Below, piece by piece: positions 15,702-24,601 of a stretch of 64,000 bases of DNA (its first letter is position 1; each line of letters begins with the position of its first letter). The notes under the pieces are model-generated. The model was not told the DNA's origin and did not search any database. It saw only the letters and a program-made list of their open reading frames with translations. Origin of the DNA: Actinophytocola sp036555685 (GTDB lineage: Bacteria; Actinomycetota; Actinomycetes; Mycobacteriales; Pseudonocardiaceae). The DNA is taken from positions 1-64,000 of the forward strand of contig NZ_DATBKY010000315.1 in NCBI RefSeq assembly GCF_036555685.1, given 5' to 3'. Made by a program: the position numbers and the translations under genes.

Positions 15702-15986
15702 GTGGAGGTCACCGTGCGGCTGCCGAGCGCCCTGCGCTCCCGCGCCGAGGACTGCTCCACAGTGGACGTGCGGGTTCCGGAGACCGCCACGCTGGCCGAC
15801 CTGCTCGACGCGCTGGCCGACCGGTACCCGGCCCTGGAGCGACGCCTGCGCGACGAGCAACGCCGCCTGCGCCGCTACGTGAACTTCTTCGTGGACGGCG
15901 AGGAATGCCGTCGGCTCGGCGGCGCCGCGACCCCCCTGCGCGGCGCCGCCGAAGTCCAGATCATCCCGTCCGTGGCCGGTGGCTGA
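15702..15986 (+). CDS. MoaD/ThiS-like ubiquitin-fold sulfur carrier
   Basis: 94 residues, beta-grasp fold length. The sequence ends in VAGG, exposing the C-terminal Gly-Gly required for adenylation and thiocarboxylation in MoaD/ThiS-type carriers. The middle block RYVNFFVDGEECRRLGG matches the MoaD 'yvNg' region. GTG start 3 bases after the propeller protein's stop. No MoaE, ThiG or E1-like gene is nearby, so it may serve another pathway or conjugate to a protein target (inference). Confidence 0.82.
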   Translation: MEVTVRLPSALRSRAEDCSTVDVRVPETATLADLLDALADRYPALERRLRDEQRRLRRYVNFFVDGEECRRLGGAATPLRGAAEVQIIPSVAGG

Positions 15987-16008
15987 CCGACGGCCGGCGA
16001 ACACGCCG

Positions 16009-16040
16009 CACCGCTGAGGTGATCGTCACCGGGCGGTGCT
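16009..16040. terminator. Bidirectional hairpin between convergent genes
   Basis: GCACCGC (16009-16015) pairs with GCGGTGC (16034-16040), with an inner GGTGA/TCACC stem. It lies between the MoaD-like gene and the MFS gene and overlaps the last codons and stop of the latter. No U-tract, as is common in high-GC actinobacteria. Confidence 0.55.
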
Positions 16041-17453
16041 TCGTGAGGGGAGGCGGCGCAAGGACGCGGCCACCGCGACCGTGAGCGCGAGGATCACCGC
16101 CGCCACGGCGAACGCCGCCGTCATCCCGTCCACCAAGGCGTCGGTCGGCGACCCACCGGCAGCGGCCGTCGACCGGGACGCCGACCCCGCGACGGTCACG
16201 AGTACCGCCAGCCCCAGCGTCGAGCCGACCTGCTGCATCGTCTGCAGCACGCCGCCCGCCGCGCCCGCGTCGGCCGGCCGGACCGTCGACATGATCACCA
16301 CGTTCTGCGGCGAGAACGCCAGCCCGCCGCCCACGCCCAGCACGATCATCGGGCCGAGGAGCCCTGGCACGTAGCCGGTCGACGGCGTCAGGAGCGTCAG
16401 CCACACGATGCCGAGCGCCATCAGCACGGTCCCCGCGATCGCGAACGGCTTGGGCCCGTGGGCCGGCAGCCACCGCGGGATCAGCCGGGACACGGTGAAC
16501 AGCGCGGCCGCCAGCGGCAGGAACGCGAACCCGGTGACCAGCGAGCCGTACCCGCTCACCTCCTGCAGGAACTGCGTCAGGAAGAAGAACGCCGACATCA
16601 TCGCCATCGGGCCGAGGAAGAAGTTGACGTAGCCGGCCGCGCGGTTGCGGTCCGCGAACAGGCGCAGCGGCATCAACGGCTCGCGCGTGCGCACCTCGAC
16701 GAGGACGAACACGACCAGCAGGGCCACGCCCAGCGCGAGCGCGAGCAGCGCACGCGTGTCCGACCACCCCGCCGAGGCCGCGCGGATGAACCCGTACACC
16801 AGCGATGCCACGCCGGCCGTCGCCGTCAGCGCGCCGGGCAGGTCGAGGCGGGCCGGGTGCCGCGCGGGCTCGCGGATGAACCGCGGCGCGAGCGCGAGGA
16901 TCGCGACGCCGAACGGGAGGTTGATGAAGAGCACCGCCCGCCACGAGAGCGACTCGGTGAGCAGCCCGCCGACGATCAGGCCGATCGCGAACCCGGCGCT
17001 GGCGACGCCCGAGAACACCGACAGCGCCTTCACCCGGTCGCGCGCCTCGGTGAACGTGCTGGTGATCAGCGCGAGCGTGTTCGGCCCGGCGGCGGCCGCG
17101 CCCAGGCCCTGCAGGACCCGGGCGAGGACGAGCCAGCCCGCGCTGTCCGCGAGCGCGCCGAACAGCGAGGCCGCGGTGAACAGGGCGACGCCGCCGAGGA
17201 AGAGCTTGCGGCGGCCGAACAGGTCGCCGGCCCGGCCGCCCAGCAGCAGCAGCCCGCCGAAGACGAGCGTGTAGGCGTTGAGCACCCACGCCAGCCCCGT
17301 GGTGGAGAACCCCAGGTCGGCGCGGATGCGGGGGAGCGCCACGTTCATGACGGTGGCGTCCAGCATGAGCATCAGCTGACAGGTGACGATGATCGCGAGG
17401 GCGAGCCCGGGTCGCGCGGCCTGGGCAGGCCGAACCAACGTGTGTTGAGACAA
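16026..17453 (-). CDS. MFS drug efflux transporter, DHA2 (EmrB/QacA) family
   Basis: 475 residues with about 14 hydrophobic helices. Motif A between TM2 and TM3 is GGRAGDLFGRRKLFLGG, motif D-like LDATVMNVALPRI is in TM1, and motif C region is GFAIGLIVGGLL. The family exports hydrophobic drugs or metabolites by proton antiport. It is transcribed divergently from a TetR gene. A plausible minus-strand promoter is TTGCGC (17524-17519) - 18 bp - TATGCT (17500-17495); a TetR operator fills that spacer exactly, implying repression by the adjacent regulator. Confidence 0.92.
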   Translation of the reverse strand: MSQHTLVRPAQAARPGLALAIIVTCQLMLMLDATVMNVALPRIRADLGFSTTGLAWVLNAYTLVFGGLLLLGGRAGDLFGRRKLFLGGVALFTAASLFGALADSAGWLVLARVLQGLGAAAAGPNTLALITSTFTEARDRVKALSVFSGVASAGFAIGLIVGGLLTESLSWRAVLFINLPFGVAILALAPRFIREPARHPARLDLPGALTATAGVASLVYGFIRAASAGWSDTRALLALALGVALLVVFVLVEVRTREPLMPLRLFADRNRAAGYVNFFLGPMAMMSAFFFLTQFLQEVSGYGSLVTGFAFLPLAAALFTVSRLIPRWLPAHGPKPFAIAGTVLMALGIVWLTLLTPSTGYVPGLLGPMIVLGVGGGLAFSPQNVVIMSTVRPADAGAAGGVLQTMQQVGSTLGLAVLVTVAGSASRSTAAAGGSPTDALVDGMTAAFAVAAVILALTVAVAASLRRLPSRSTAR

Positions 17454-17467
17454 CGAAGACCCCTAAG

Positions 17468-17546
17468 CGGAGACATCCTCCATTTGACTGGGCTAGCATA
17501 TGGAGACCATCTCCGGAAGCGCAACACTATTCGGAGAATCTCTCCG
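17468..17546. promoter_or_regulatory. Three TetR operators, consensus GGAGA-N3-TCTCC
   Basis: CGGAGA-CAT-CCTCCA (17468-17482, one mismatch per half), TGGAGA-CCA-TCTCCG (17501-17515, perfect core) and CGGAGA-ATC-TCTCCG (17532-17546, perfect). Centres are 33 and 31 bp apart, about three helical turns. Site 2 sits between the -35 and -10 of the MFS promoter, and site 3 is 16 bases before the TetR start, so the regulator probably represses both genes. Confidence 0.75.
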
Positions 17547-17562
17547 TTTAAAGGGGTGCGGG

Positions 17563-18114
17563 GTGCGGGCCGACGCGCGGCGCAACTACGAGCGGATCCT
17601 GGCCACGGCCCGGGAAGCGTTCCGTGACCAGGGTGTCGACGTGCCGCTGGACGACATCGCCAAGCGCGCGGCGGTCGGTCCCGGCACGCTGTACCGGCAC
17701 TTCCCGAGCCGGGACGCCCTGGTCGAGGCGGTCTACCGCGAGGAGATCACCAAGCTCGCCGACGTCGCCTACCGGCTGCGCGACGAGCTGCCGCCGGGCG
17801 AGGGACTGTTCGCCTGGATGCGCGAGCAGGTCCACTGGATCGCGGAGAGCTACGGCCTCGCCTCCGCGCTGAGGTCGGCCATCGACGACGACTCCGAGAC
17901 GTTCGCCTTCTGCAAGAAGCAGATGCGGGACGCGGCCAGCTCGGTGCTCGAACCCGCGCGGGCGGCCGGCGTCGTGCGCACGGACCTGGAGCCGAGCGAC
18001 CTGCTGCGGCTCGGCCACGGCGTCGGTGCGGCCGCCCGGTACACGGACGCGGACGGCGTCGAGCGGCTGCTGACCGTGGTGATCGACGGAATGCGGGCGG
18101 GGACGGCCTCGTGA
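17563..18114 (+). CDS. TetR/AcrR-family repressor of the adjacent efflux pump
   Basis: 183 residues. N-terminal helix-turn-helix: ILATAREAFRDQGVDVPLDDIAKRAAVGPGTLYRHFPSRDALVEA region (residues ~10-52). The C-terminal ligand domain is of the SACE_7040/TetR_C type. GTG at 17563 with AAGGGG upstream is preferred over the ATG at 17500, which lies inside an operator. Divergent from the DHA2 pump with three matching palindromes between them. The stop overlaps the next start (GTGA). Confidence 0.88.
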   Translation: MRADARRNYERILATAREAFRDQGVDVPLDDIAKRAAVGPGTLYRHFPSRDALVEAVYREEITKLADVAYRLRDELPPGEGLFAWMREQVHWIAESYGLASALRSAIDDDSETFAFCKKQMRDAASSVLEPARAAGVVRTDLEPSDLLRLGHGVGAAARYTDADGVERLLTVVIDGMRAGTAS

Positions 18115-18752
18115 GGTGGTTCCGCCGCCGCCCGCCGCGGCCCACCGGGCGGCGAACCGACCCGCGCGTGCTCGCCGAGCGCTTCTGGTGCCGCTGGCAG
18201 GAGATGCTGCCGGAGATCGCCGCGGCGCTGGGTGACCGCGAGCCGAACCGGGTGGAGAACCAGCTCTGCGAGCTCGTCGCCGGCCTGCACCCGGAGCTGC
18301 ACTTCTCGCTCGAGCGTGGCCACCGCGCGATCTACGCCTTCGTCGTCACCGGCCAGGAGGACCCGCGGCTGCGCCCGTACACCGACGCGTGGCGCGCGGC
18401 CGCCCCGCCGGAGGACGCGATCTGGGAGTACCACGACTCGGTCCCGCCGGTGCCCGACCCGACGCAGGTCACCGTGAACCTCGGCGAGCACCGCATCCGG
18501 CTCGCCGACGTCCGGGTCGTCGCGCAGGTCGACGAGGCGGACGGCGTGGTCGACGTCGCCGTGCATCACCCGGCGCTGGCGGAGCTGGAGCCGGCGGCCC
18601 GCGCCGCGATGACCTACCTGCCGCTGGACGCGGCGCTGGGGGAGCGCCTCGCGGCGGAGCGGCTGCGTCGCGTGGAGACGGCGGAGGCGGAGCCGGCCGA
18701 CACGATCGGGTTGCTCGAACTGCGCACGCTCGTTCGCGGGCTGGCGGGCTGA
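18111..18752 (+). CDS. Hypothetical protein in tetR operon
   Basis: 213 residues, soluble. The N-terminus is very Arg/Pro rich (RWFRRRPPRPTGRR), followed by FWCRWQEMLPEIAAALGDREPNRVENQLCELVAGLHPELHFSLE and a central FVVTGQEDPRLRPYTDAWRAAAP block. The C-terminal part mentions an acidic HHPALAEL region and ends in LRTLVRGLAG. The pattern resembles actinobacterial proteins annotated only as hypothetical. GTG overlaps the TetR stop, so expression follows the regulator. No catalytic motif recognised. Confidence 0.7.
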   Translation: MRWFRRRPPRPTGRRTDPRVLAERFWCRWQEMLPEIAAALGDREPNRVENQLCELVAGLHPELHFSLERGHRAIYAFVVTGQEDPRLRPYTDAWRAAAPPEDAIWEYHDSVPPVPDPTQVTVNLGEHRIRLADVRVVAQVDEADGVVDVAVHHPALAELEPAARAAMTYLPLDAALGERLAAERLRRVETAEAEPADTIGLLELRTLVRGLAG

Positions 18753-18783
18753 AACTGTCGGTGCGGCGCACTAGTCTGCGACC

Positions 18784-20910
18784 GTGACCAGTGCAGACGA
18801 CGGTATGGCAGTGCAAGCCGAAGGTGTGGAGGACGTGCCGGCGGAGGTCCGGGATCGGCACCGGGTGCTCGCCGAGGAGATCACCGGGCACCGCTTCCGC
18901 TACTTCGTGCTCGACTCGCCGACGATCTCCGACGGCGAGTTCGACGCGCTGTGGCACGAGCTGCTCGACATCGAGGAGCGCCATCCCGGGCTGGTCACGC
19001 CCGACTCGCCGACCCAGCAGGTCGGCGGCACGTTCTCCACGGAGTTCAAGGCTGTCGACCACCTCGAGCGGATGCTCAGCCTGGACAACACGTTCGACCC
19101 CGACGAGCTCGGCGCCTGGGTCGACCGGGTGGAGAAGGAGCTCGGCCCGACGACGTACCTGGCGGAGCTCAAGATCGACGGGCTCGCGATCAACCTGCTG
19201 TACGAGAACGGCAAGCTCGTCCGCGGCCTGACCCGGGGCGACGGCCGTACCGGCGAGGACGTCACGCTGAACGTCCGCACGCTCGACGACGTGCCGATCA
19301 AGCTGACGGGCACCAAGGAGTTCCCGGTGCCGAAGCTCGTCGAGGTGCGCGGCGAGGTCTACTTCCGGCTCGAGGACTTCGAGGAGCTCAACGCGAGGCT
19401 CGTCGAGGCCGGCAAGCCCGCGTTCGCGAACCCGCGCAACACCGCGGCGGGTTCGCTGCGGCAGAAGGACCCGAAGGTCACCGCGAGCCGCAAGCTGCGG
19501 CTGATCTGCCACGGGCTGGGCAAGCGCGACGGCTTCGAGCCGGCGCGGCAGTCGGAGGCGTACCGGGCACTCGCGGCGTGGGGGCTGCCGGTGTCCGAGC
19601 ACACCAAGGTGATCGAGTCGCGCGACGCCCTGTTCGAGCACATCGACTACTGGGGTGCGCACCGCCACGACGTCGAGCACGAGATCGACGGCATCGTGAT
19701 CAAGGTCGACGAGGTGGCCAAGCAGCGCAGGCTGGGCACCACGTCGCGGGCCCCGCGCTGGGCGATCGCGTACAAGTACGCGCCGGAGGAGGCCACCACC
19801 ACGCTGCTCGACATCCAGGTCAACGTGGGGCGCACGGGCCGGGTCACGCCGTTCGCGGTGATGGAGCCGGTGAAGGTGGCGGGCTCGACGGTCGCGATGG
19901 CGACGCTGCACAACGCGAGCGAGGTCAAGCGCAAGGGCGTGCTGATCGGCGACCGGGTGGTCATCCGCAAGGCCGGCGACGTCATCCCTGAGGTCCTCGG
20001 CCCGGTGGCGGACGCCCGCGACGGCTCGGAGCGCGAGTTCGCCATGCCGACCGTCTGCCCGTCGTGCGGCACGAAGCTGGCGCACGAGAAGGAGGGCGAC
20101 GCCGACATCCGGTGCCCCAACGCGCGCGACTGCCCGGGGCAGCGCAAGGAGCGGTTGAGCTACATCGCGGGCCGCTCGGCGCTCGACATCGAGGTGCTGG
20201 GCTACGAGGCCGCGGCAGCCCTGATCGACTCCGGCGTGCTGCACGACGAGGGTGACCTGTTCGACCTCGACGAGGCGCGGTTGCTGGAGGTGGAGCTCTT
20301 CCGCACCAAGGCGGGCTCGCTGTCGGCGAACGGGCAGAAGCTGCTCGCCAACCTGGAGACGGTCAAGACGCGTCCACTGTGGAAGGTCCTGGTCGCCCTG
20401 TCGATCCGCCACGTCGGTCCCACGGCCGCGCGTGCCCTGGCGCAGGAGTTCGGCTCGATCCCGAAGATCATGGACGCCTCGGACGAGGAGCTGGCGGCCG
20501 CCGAGGGCGTCGGCCCGACGATCGTCACGGCGATCCGCGAGTGGTTCGCGACGGACTGGCGGCGCGAGATCGTCGGGAAGTGGGAGCGCGCCGGCGTGCG
20601 CATGGTGGAGGAGCGCGACGCCTCGATCCCGCGCAACCTGGACGGTCTGTCCATTGTGGTCACCGGCAGCCTGCGGACGTACTCCCGGGACGAGGCCAAG
20701 GAGGCGATCCTGGCGCGCGGCGGCAAGGCGGCGGGCTCGGTGTCGAAGAAGACGGCGTTCGTGGTCGTCGGTGACTCCCCGGGTTCGAAGCACGACAAGG
20801 CCGTGCAGCTGAAGGTGCCCGTCCTGGACGAGGACGGCTTCCGGGTGCTGCTCGAGCAGGGCCCGGAGGCGGCGACGGAACGGGCGACGATCGGCGCGGA
20901 CGATGAGTGA
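18784..20910 (+). CDS. ligA: NAD-dependent DNA ligase
   Basis: 708 residues, standard LigA. Order: NAD-binding Ia region, adenylation domain with nucleophile Lys130 in AELKIDGLAI, OB fold (VNVGRTGRVTPFA), Cys4 zinc finger (CPSCGTKL...CPNARDC), helix-hairpin-helix repeats (SIRHVGPTAARALA) and a C-terminal BRCT domain (LSIVVTGSLRTYSRDEA...DSPGSKHDKA). It seals nicks in replication and repair. GTG start. The neighbours (MetE-like upstream, ACT protein and gatCAB downstream) match the mycobacterial ligA locus. Stop overlaps the GNAT start by 8 bases. Confidence 0.97.
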   Translation: MTSADDGMAVQAEGVEDVPAEVRDRHRVLAEEITGHRFRYFVLDSPTISDGEFDALWHELLDIEERHPGLVTPDSPTQQVGGTFSTEFKAVDHLERMLSLDNTFDPDELGAWVDRVEKELGPTTYLAELKIDGLAINLLYENGKLVRGLTRGDGRTGEDVTLNVRTLDDVPIKLTGTKEFPVPKLVEVRGEVYFRLEDFEELNARLVEAGKPAFANPRNTAAGSLRQKDPKVTASRKLRLICHGLGKRDGFEPARQSEAYRALAAWGLPVSEHTKVIESRDALFEHIDYWGAHRHDVEHEIDGIVIKVDEVAKQRRLGTTSRAPRWAIAYKYAPEEATTTLLDIQVNVGRTGRVTPFAVMEPVKVAGSTVAMATLHNASEVKRKGVLIGDRVVIRKAGDVIPEVLGPVADARDGSEREFAMPTVCPSCGTKLAHEKEGDADIRCPNARDCPGQRKERLSYIAGRSALDIEVLGYEAAAALIDSGVLHDEGDLFDLDEARLLEVELFRTKAGSLSANGQKLLANLETVKTRPLWKVLVALSIRHVGPTAARALAQEFGSIPKIMDASDEELAAAEGVGPTIVTAIREWFATDWRREIVGKWERAGVRMVEERDASIPRNLDGLSIVVTGSLRTYSRDEAKEAILARGGKAAGSVSKKTAFVVVGDSPGSKHDKAVQLKVPVLDEDGFRVLLEQGPEAATERATIGADDE

Positions 20911-21400
20911 GATCACGATCCGCCTGGCGCGCCCGGAGGAGTACGAGGTGGCGGGCCGCCTGACGGTCGAGGCCTACCGGGCGAGCGGCTACCCGGAGGC
21001 GGACAGCCCGTACGCCGTGAAGCTCGCCGACGGCGCGACGCGGGCCCGCGAGGCGGAGCTGTGGGTCGCGGTGGACGGCGCGGACACGGTCCTGGGCACG
21101 GTGACCATGGCGCCGCCCACGTCGCCGTGGGCCGAGGTCGCGGGAAAGGCCGACCTGGAGTTCCGCATGCTGGCGGTCGGCGAGGCGGCACGGGGCAGGG
21201 GCGTGGGCGAGGCCCTGACCAGGGCGGTCGTCGATCGCGCGGCGGAGCTGGGCCTGACCGGGGTGGTGCTGAGCAGCTCCACGGAGATGACCACGGCACA
21301 CAGAATCTATGAACGCCTCGGCTTCCACCGGACCCCGGACAAGGACTGGCAACCGACACCCCGGACGAGCCTGCTCACCTACCGATTAGACCTGCGGTAG
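20903..21400 (+). CDS. GNAT-family N-acetyltransferase
   Basis: 165 residues. Acetyl-CoA binding motif in VGEAARGRGVGEALTRAVVDRA (R-G-x-G-x-A type), followed by SSSTEMTTAHRIYERLGFHRTP, the conserved C-terminal motif B. Substrate unknown. ATG at 20903 lies within the end of ligA, giving a translationally coupled start. Faces the MocR gene convergently across a 60-base gap. Confidence 0.9.
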   Translation: MSEITIRLARPEEYEVAGRLTVEAYRASGYPEADSPYAVKLADGATRAREAELWVAVDGADTVLGTVTMAPPTSPWAEVAGKADLEFRMLAVGEAARGRGVGEALTRAVVDRAAELGLTGVVLSSSTEMTTAHRIYERLGFHRTPDKDWQPTPRTSLLTYRLDLR

Positions 21401-21460
21401 AGACAACGAATCCCGAATTCCACGGCCCACGCGGCAGCCTCTCGACCGCGCGCGCCGGCC

Positions 21461-22903
21461 TCAGAACTCCCGCAGCACGGACCCCACGACGGAAACCGCT
21501 TCGGAGATCTCCGAGACGGTGCGGGCCGCGTACCCCATCACCAACCCAGGCACCCCGGGACCCTGCCGATGCCAGGACAGGGGCTGCACCTTCACCCCAC
21601 GCCCCAGGACCGCCTCGGCCACCGCAACGTCCGAAAAGGACCCCTCGAAGGTGACCATGAGGTGCAACCCGGCCGCGGCCCCGTGCACGGCAGCCCGCGG
21701 CAGGAACGAACGGACCGAAGCCATCATCGCGTCGCGCCGCCGACGGTGCCGCGCGCGGAGAAACCGCAGCTGCTGCTCCAGCACCCCGGACGACATCAAC
21801 CGAGCCAGCACGTACTGCGCCAGCACCCCGTTCCCGAGGTCGGCGTTCCGCTTCGCCGCGACGACCGCGGGCAGCAGCCCCGGCGGCACCACGAGCCAGC
21901 CGAGCCGCAACGCCGGAGCGAGCAGCTTCGACACGCTCCCCGCGTAGCACACGGCAGGCAGCATCGACCGCAACGCCGGCACGGGTGCCCGGTCGTAGCG
22001 GTGCTCCGCGTCGTAGTCGTCCTCGATGACCACGCCGCCGCCGGCCGCCCACGCCAGCAAGGCGCGCCGGCGCTCACCGGACAGCACCACACCGGTGGGG
22101 AACTGGTGCGCGGGCGTCACGAGCACGGCCGGCGCGCGAAGGGCCGGCACGACCAGCCCGTCGGCGTCGACCGGCACCGGTGGCGTGGCGACGCCCCAGT
22201 TCCGCAGGTGCTGCCGCGTGCCGAGCGACCCCGGGTCCTCGACCGCGATCTCCGGCACGCCCAGCACCTGCGTCAGCAACCCGAGCGCCTGCGACACGCC
22301 CGCGGTGATCACGACCTCGTCCGGCGACGCCCGCACGCCGCGGTTGCGTGCCAGCCAGTCGGCCACCGCCTGCCGCAGCGCGGACGTCCCGCGCGGGTCG
22401 CCGTAGCCGAGGTCCGCCGCGGACAGCGAGCCCAGCACCGCCCGCTCCGCCCGCAGCCATGCCGTCCGCGGGAACGCCGCCAGGTCCGGCACGCCCGGCG
22501 TGAGGTCGAGCCGCGCGGGCGTCGCGCGCAGCGTGTCGAACACATCGACGTCCGGCGTCCCCGCGAACGGCGAGCCCACCTCCGGCTGGGGCGTCGCCAG
22601 CGACGTCACCGGCGCCGCGACCACCACCGTCCCGGCGCGCCCGCGGCCCGCGACGTGCCCGTCCTCGACCAGCCGCTGGTACGCCTCCGTCACGACACCT
22701 CGCGACACCTGCAACTCCAGCGCGAGCACGCGCGTCGCCGGCAGCCGGCTGCCGACCGGCAGGCGCCCGTCCGCGATCGCCGCGCGGAGGCGTCCGGCGA
22801 GCCAGGCGGACCGGCGGCCGGCGGGCGCGTCCGCCATCGACAGCTGCAGGAAGTCCGCCCCGGTTATGGACCTCTCGGTAGCGGCCGGTTTGGACCTGGT
22901 CAC
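21461..22903 (-). CDS. MocR/PdxR-type regulator (GntR HTH fused to aminotransferase)
   Basis: 480 residues. N-terminal GntR winged helix: WLAGRLRAAIADGRLPVGSRLPATRVLALELQVSRGVVTEAYQRL (residues ~34-80). The remainder is a fold-type I aminotransferase-like domain with IEDDYDAEHRYDR and the PLP-lysine region AGSVSKLLAPALRLGW. Members regulate PLP synthesis, GABA use and similar pathways, and usually control a divergent gene. The divergent neighbour is a methyltransferase 29 bases away. The GTG start at 22903 could be wrong: direct repeats at 22863-22897 may be its operator. Confidence 0.85.
   Translation of the reverse strand: MTRSKPAATERSITGADFLQLSMADAPAGRRSAWLAGRLRAAIADGRLPVGSRLPATRVLALELQVSRGVVTEAYQRLVEDGHVAGRGRAGTVVVAAPVTSLATPQPEVGSPFAGTPDVDVFDTLRATPARLDLTPGVPDLAAFPRTAWLRAERAVLGSLSAADLGYGDPRGTSALRQAVADWLARNRGVRASPDEVVITAGVSQALGLLTQVLGVPEIAVEDPGSLGTRQHLRNWGVATPPVPVDADGLVVPALRAPAVLVTPAHQFPTGVVLSGERRRALLAWAAGGGVVIEDDYDAEHRYDRAPVPALRSMLPAVCYAGSVSKLLAPALRLGWLVVPPGLLPAVVAAKRNADLGNGVLAQYVLARLMSSGVLEQQLRFLRARHRRRRDAMMASVRSFLPRAAVHGAAAGLHLMVTFEGSFSDVAVAEAVLGRGVKVQPLSWHRQGPGVPGLVMGYAARTVSEISEAVSVVGSVLREF
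22863..22897. promoter_or_regulatory. Possible MocR direct-repeat operator
   Basis: GGTTATGGACCT (22863-22874) and GGTTTGGACCT (22888-22898 region) are near-identical direct repeats ~24 bp apart. MocR proteins typically bind two direct repeats near the divergent promoter. Here they fall in the first codons of the annotated MocR gene, so either the start is further in or this is coincidence. Confidence 0.3.
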
Positions 22904-22932
22904 CGGACCATTCTGGCGGGAGAGTCAACATC

Positions 22933-23718
22933 GTGACCGCCACCGACTACGTCCACGGCTACGGCCCCGCCGAGATCCGCCGCCTGAGCGACCAGGCTGA
23001 GACCCTCGCGAGCCTGCTGCACGCCGGGACCGCCTACCCGCCCGGCAGCCGCGTCCTCGAGGTCGGCTGCGGGGTCGGCGCGCAGACCGTGCACCTCGTC
23101 CGCGGGAGCCCCGGCGCGCACCTCACCAGCATCGACGTCGACGAGAGCTCCCTCGCGCTGGCCCGCGCCCGCGTCCCGGAGACCGTCGAGTTCCGCCACG
23201 CGAACCTGTTCGACATCACCGAGGAGTTCGACCACGTCTTCGTCTGCTTCGTGCTCGAGCACCTCCGCGACCCGCACGCCGCGCTCACCTACCTGCGCGG
23301 CCTGCTCCGCCCCGGCGGCACGATCACGGTCATCGAGGGCGACCACGGCTCGGCGTTCTTCCACCCCGACCATCCGGCCGCGCACAAGGTGATCGACTGC
23401 CTGGTGACCCTGCAGCGTCGCGCCGGCGGTGACGCCCTCATCGGCCGCCGCGTCGAACCCCTGCTCACGGCCGCCGGCTTCCGCGAGGTCCGCACCCGCC
23501 CCCGCACGGTCTACGCCGATCGCACCCGACCGGACCTCGTGGCGGGCTTCACCCGCGACACGTTCACGGCGATGGTCGCCGGCGTCCGCGAGGAGGCCCT
23601 GGCCGCGGGTCTCGCCACCCAAAGCGAGTGGCGGCAAGGCATCGACGCGCTGAACCGCACCGCCGACGAGGGCGGCACCTTCCACTACGCCTTCTTCAAG
23701 GGGACGGCGACCCGCTAG
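22933..23718 (+). CDS. Class I SAM-dependent methyltransferase
   Basis: 261 residues, UbiE/Erg6-like Rossmann methyltransferase. Motif I VLEVGCGVGAQT (residues ~36-47), motif II TSIDVDESSLALA, motif III-like FVCFVLEHLRDP and LLRPGGTITVIEGDHGS. Ends with FHYAFFKGTATR. GTG start 12 bases after GGGAG. The substrate is unknown. Divergent from the MocR regulator, which may control it. Tail overlaps the convergent ACT gene by 4 bases. Confidence 0.88.
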   Translation: MTATDYVHGYGPAEIRRLSDQAETLASLLHAGTAYPPGSRVLEVGCGVGAQTVHLVRGSPGAHLTSIDVDESSLALARARVPETVEFRHANLFDITEEFDHVFVCFVLEHLRDPHAALTYLRGLLRPGGTITVIEGDHGSAFFHPDHPAAHKVIDCLVTLQRRAGGDALIGRRVEPLLTAAGFREVRTRPRTVYADRTRPDLVAGFTRDTFTAMVAGVREEALAAGLATQSEWRQGIDALNRTADEGGTFHYAFFKGTATR

Positions 23719-24368
23719 CCCGACAGCACCACCGCGATGATCCCGGCCAGGTGTGCCAGCCGCGCCACCTCGGCCGCGCGGAACATCGGCCCGCCGGGCC
23801 GCCCGACGAGCAGCACGCGGTCCGGCTTGCCCAGGGGAGTGGCGGCGAGCTCCGTGCCCAGCTCCTGCCAGGTCTCCGGCACCCACGGCTCCTCGCCGTC
23901 GAGCACGGTCGCCCGCGCGAGCGGCAGCCACGGCAGGTCCAGCGTGCGAAGCTGCGGCGCGGCCGTGCTCGCGGTCAGCGTCTCCGCGCCGCCCTCGGCA
24001 GGGCCGACGACCAGTGCCCACCCCGCGCGGATGATGCGCGGCACGCCCTCGGTGAAGATGGCCAGGCCGTCGTCGGGCTGTGCCGCCACGTCCTCGACCA
24101 GCTCCAGCTCGCGATGGGTGTCCAGCACGCCGGCGTACGGCCGCACCGCGTCGACCTCGACGTCGTTGACCGACTCGGCCGCGGTGATCAGCACGTCGGG
24201 CAGCCGGCCCTTCGGCAGCTCCACCACCAGGTCGTCGATCGCCGTGCCGGAGGTCCGTTCCACCACGTCGACGCTGAGGATGTCGGCGCCGATGTGCCCG
24301 AGAGCGGTCGCTACCGCGCCGAGCGCACCCGGGCGGTCCGGTAGCTGCACTCGGATCAGGAAGGACAA
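23715..24368 (-). CDS. ACT-domain protein
   Basis: 217 residues. N-terminal ACT domain: FLIRVQLPDRPGALGAVATALGHIGADILSVDVVE, the usual amino-acid-binding beta-alpha-beta start. The C-terminal part (ITAAESVNDVEVDAVRPYAGVLDTHREL onward) is a second, less typical region. A homologue sits between ligA and gatC in mycobacteria. TTG start at 24368 is supported by AGGAGG 8 bases upstream. Likely an amino-acid sensor; ligand unknown. Confidence 0.85.
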   Translation of the reverse strand: MSFLIRVQLPDRPGALGAVATALGHIGADILSVDVVERTSGTAIDDLVVELPKGRLPDVLITAAESVNDVEVDAVRPYAGVLDTHRELELVEDVAAQPDDGLAIFTEGVPRIIRAGWALVVGPAEGGAETLTASTAAPQLRTLDLPWLPLARATVLDGEEPWVPETWQELGTELAATPLGKPDRVLLVGRPGGPMFRAAEVARLAHLAGIIAVVLSG

Positions 24369-24601
24369 GGCGCACGCCTCCTGCTGTTCGGTGGTGACCC
24401 CGCGTCACGGCCGGTGTCGATCTCGTGCCGGCCGACGATTGTCGCAGACGCCAGCATGCCGCTATTGCGGGCATCCACACCATGGGACCGGTGAGCCTGT
24501 GACCAGCTTGCCACCTCGATAACCCGTTCGGAGCCTGGATGTGCCTGGAAATAGACTTCGTCAGGTAGTCGACATGATCGCAAGACCAGGGAGTTCGTCC
24601 A

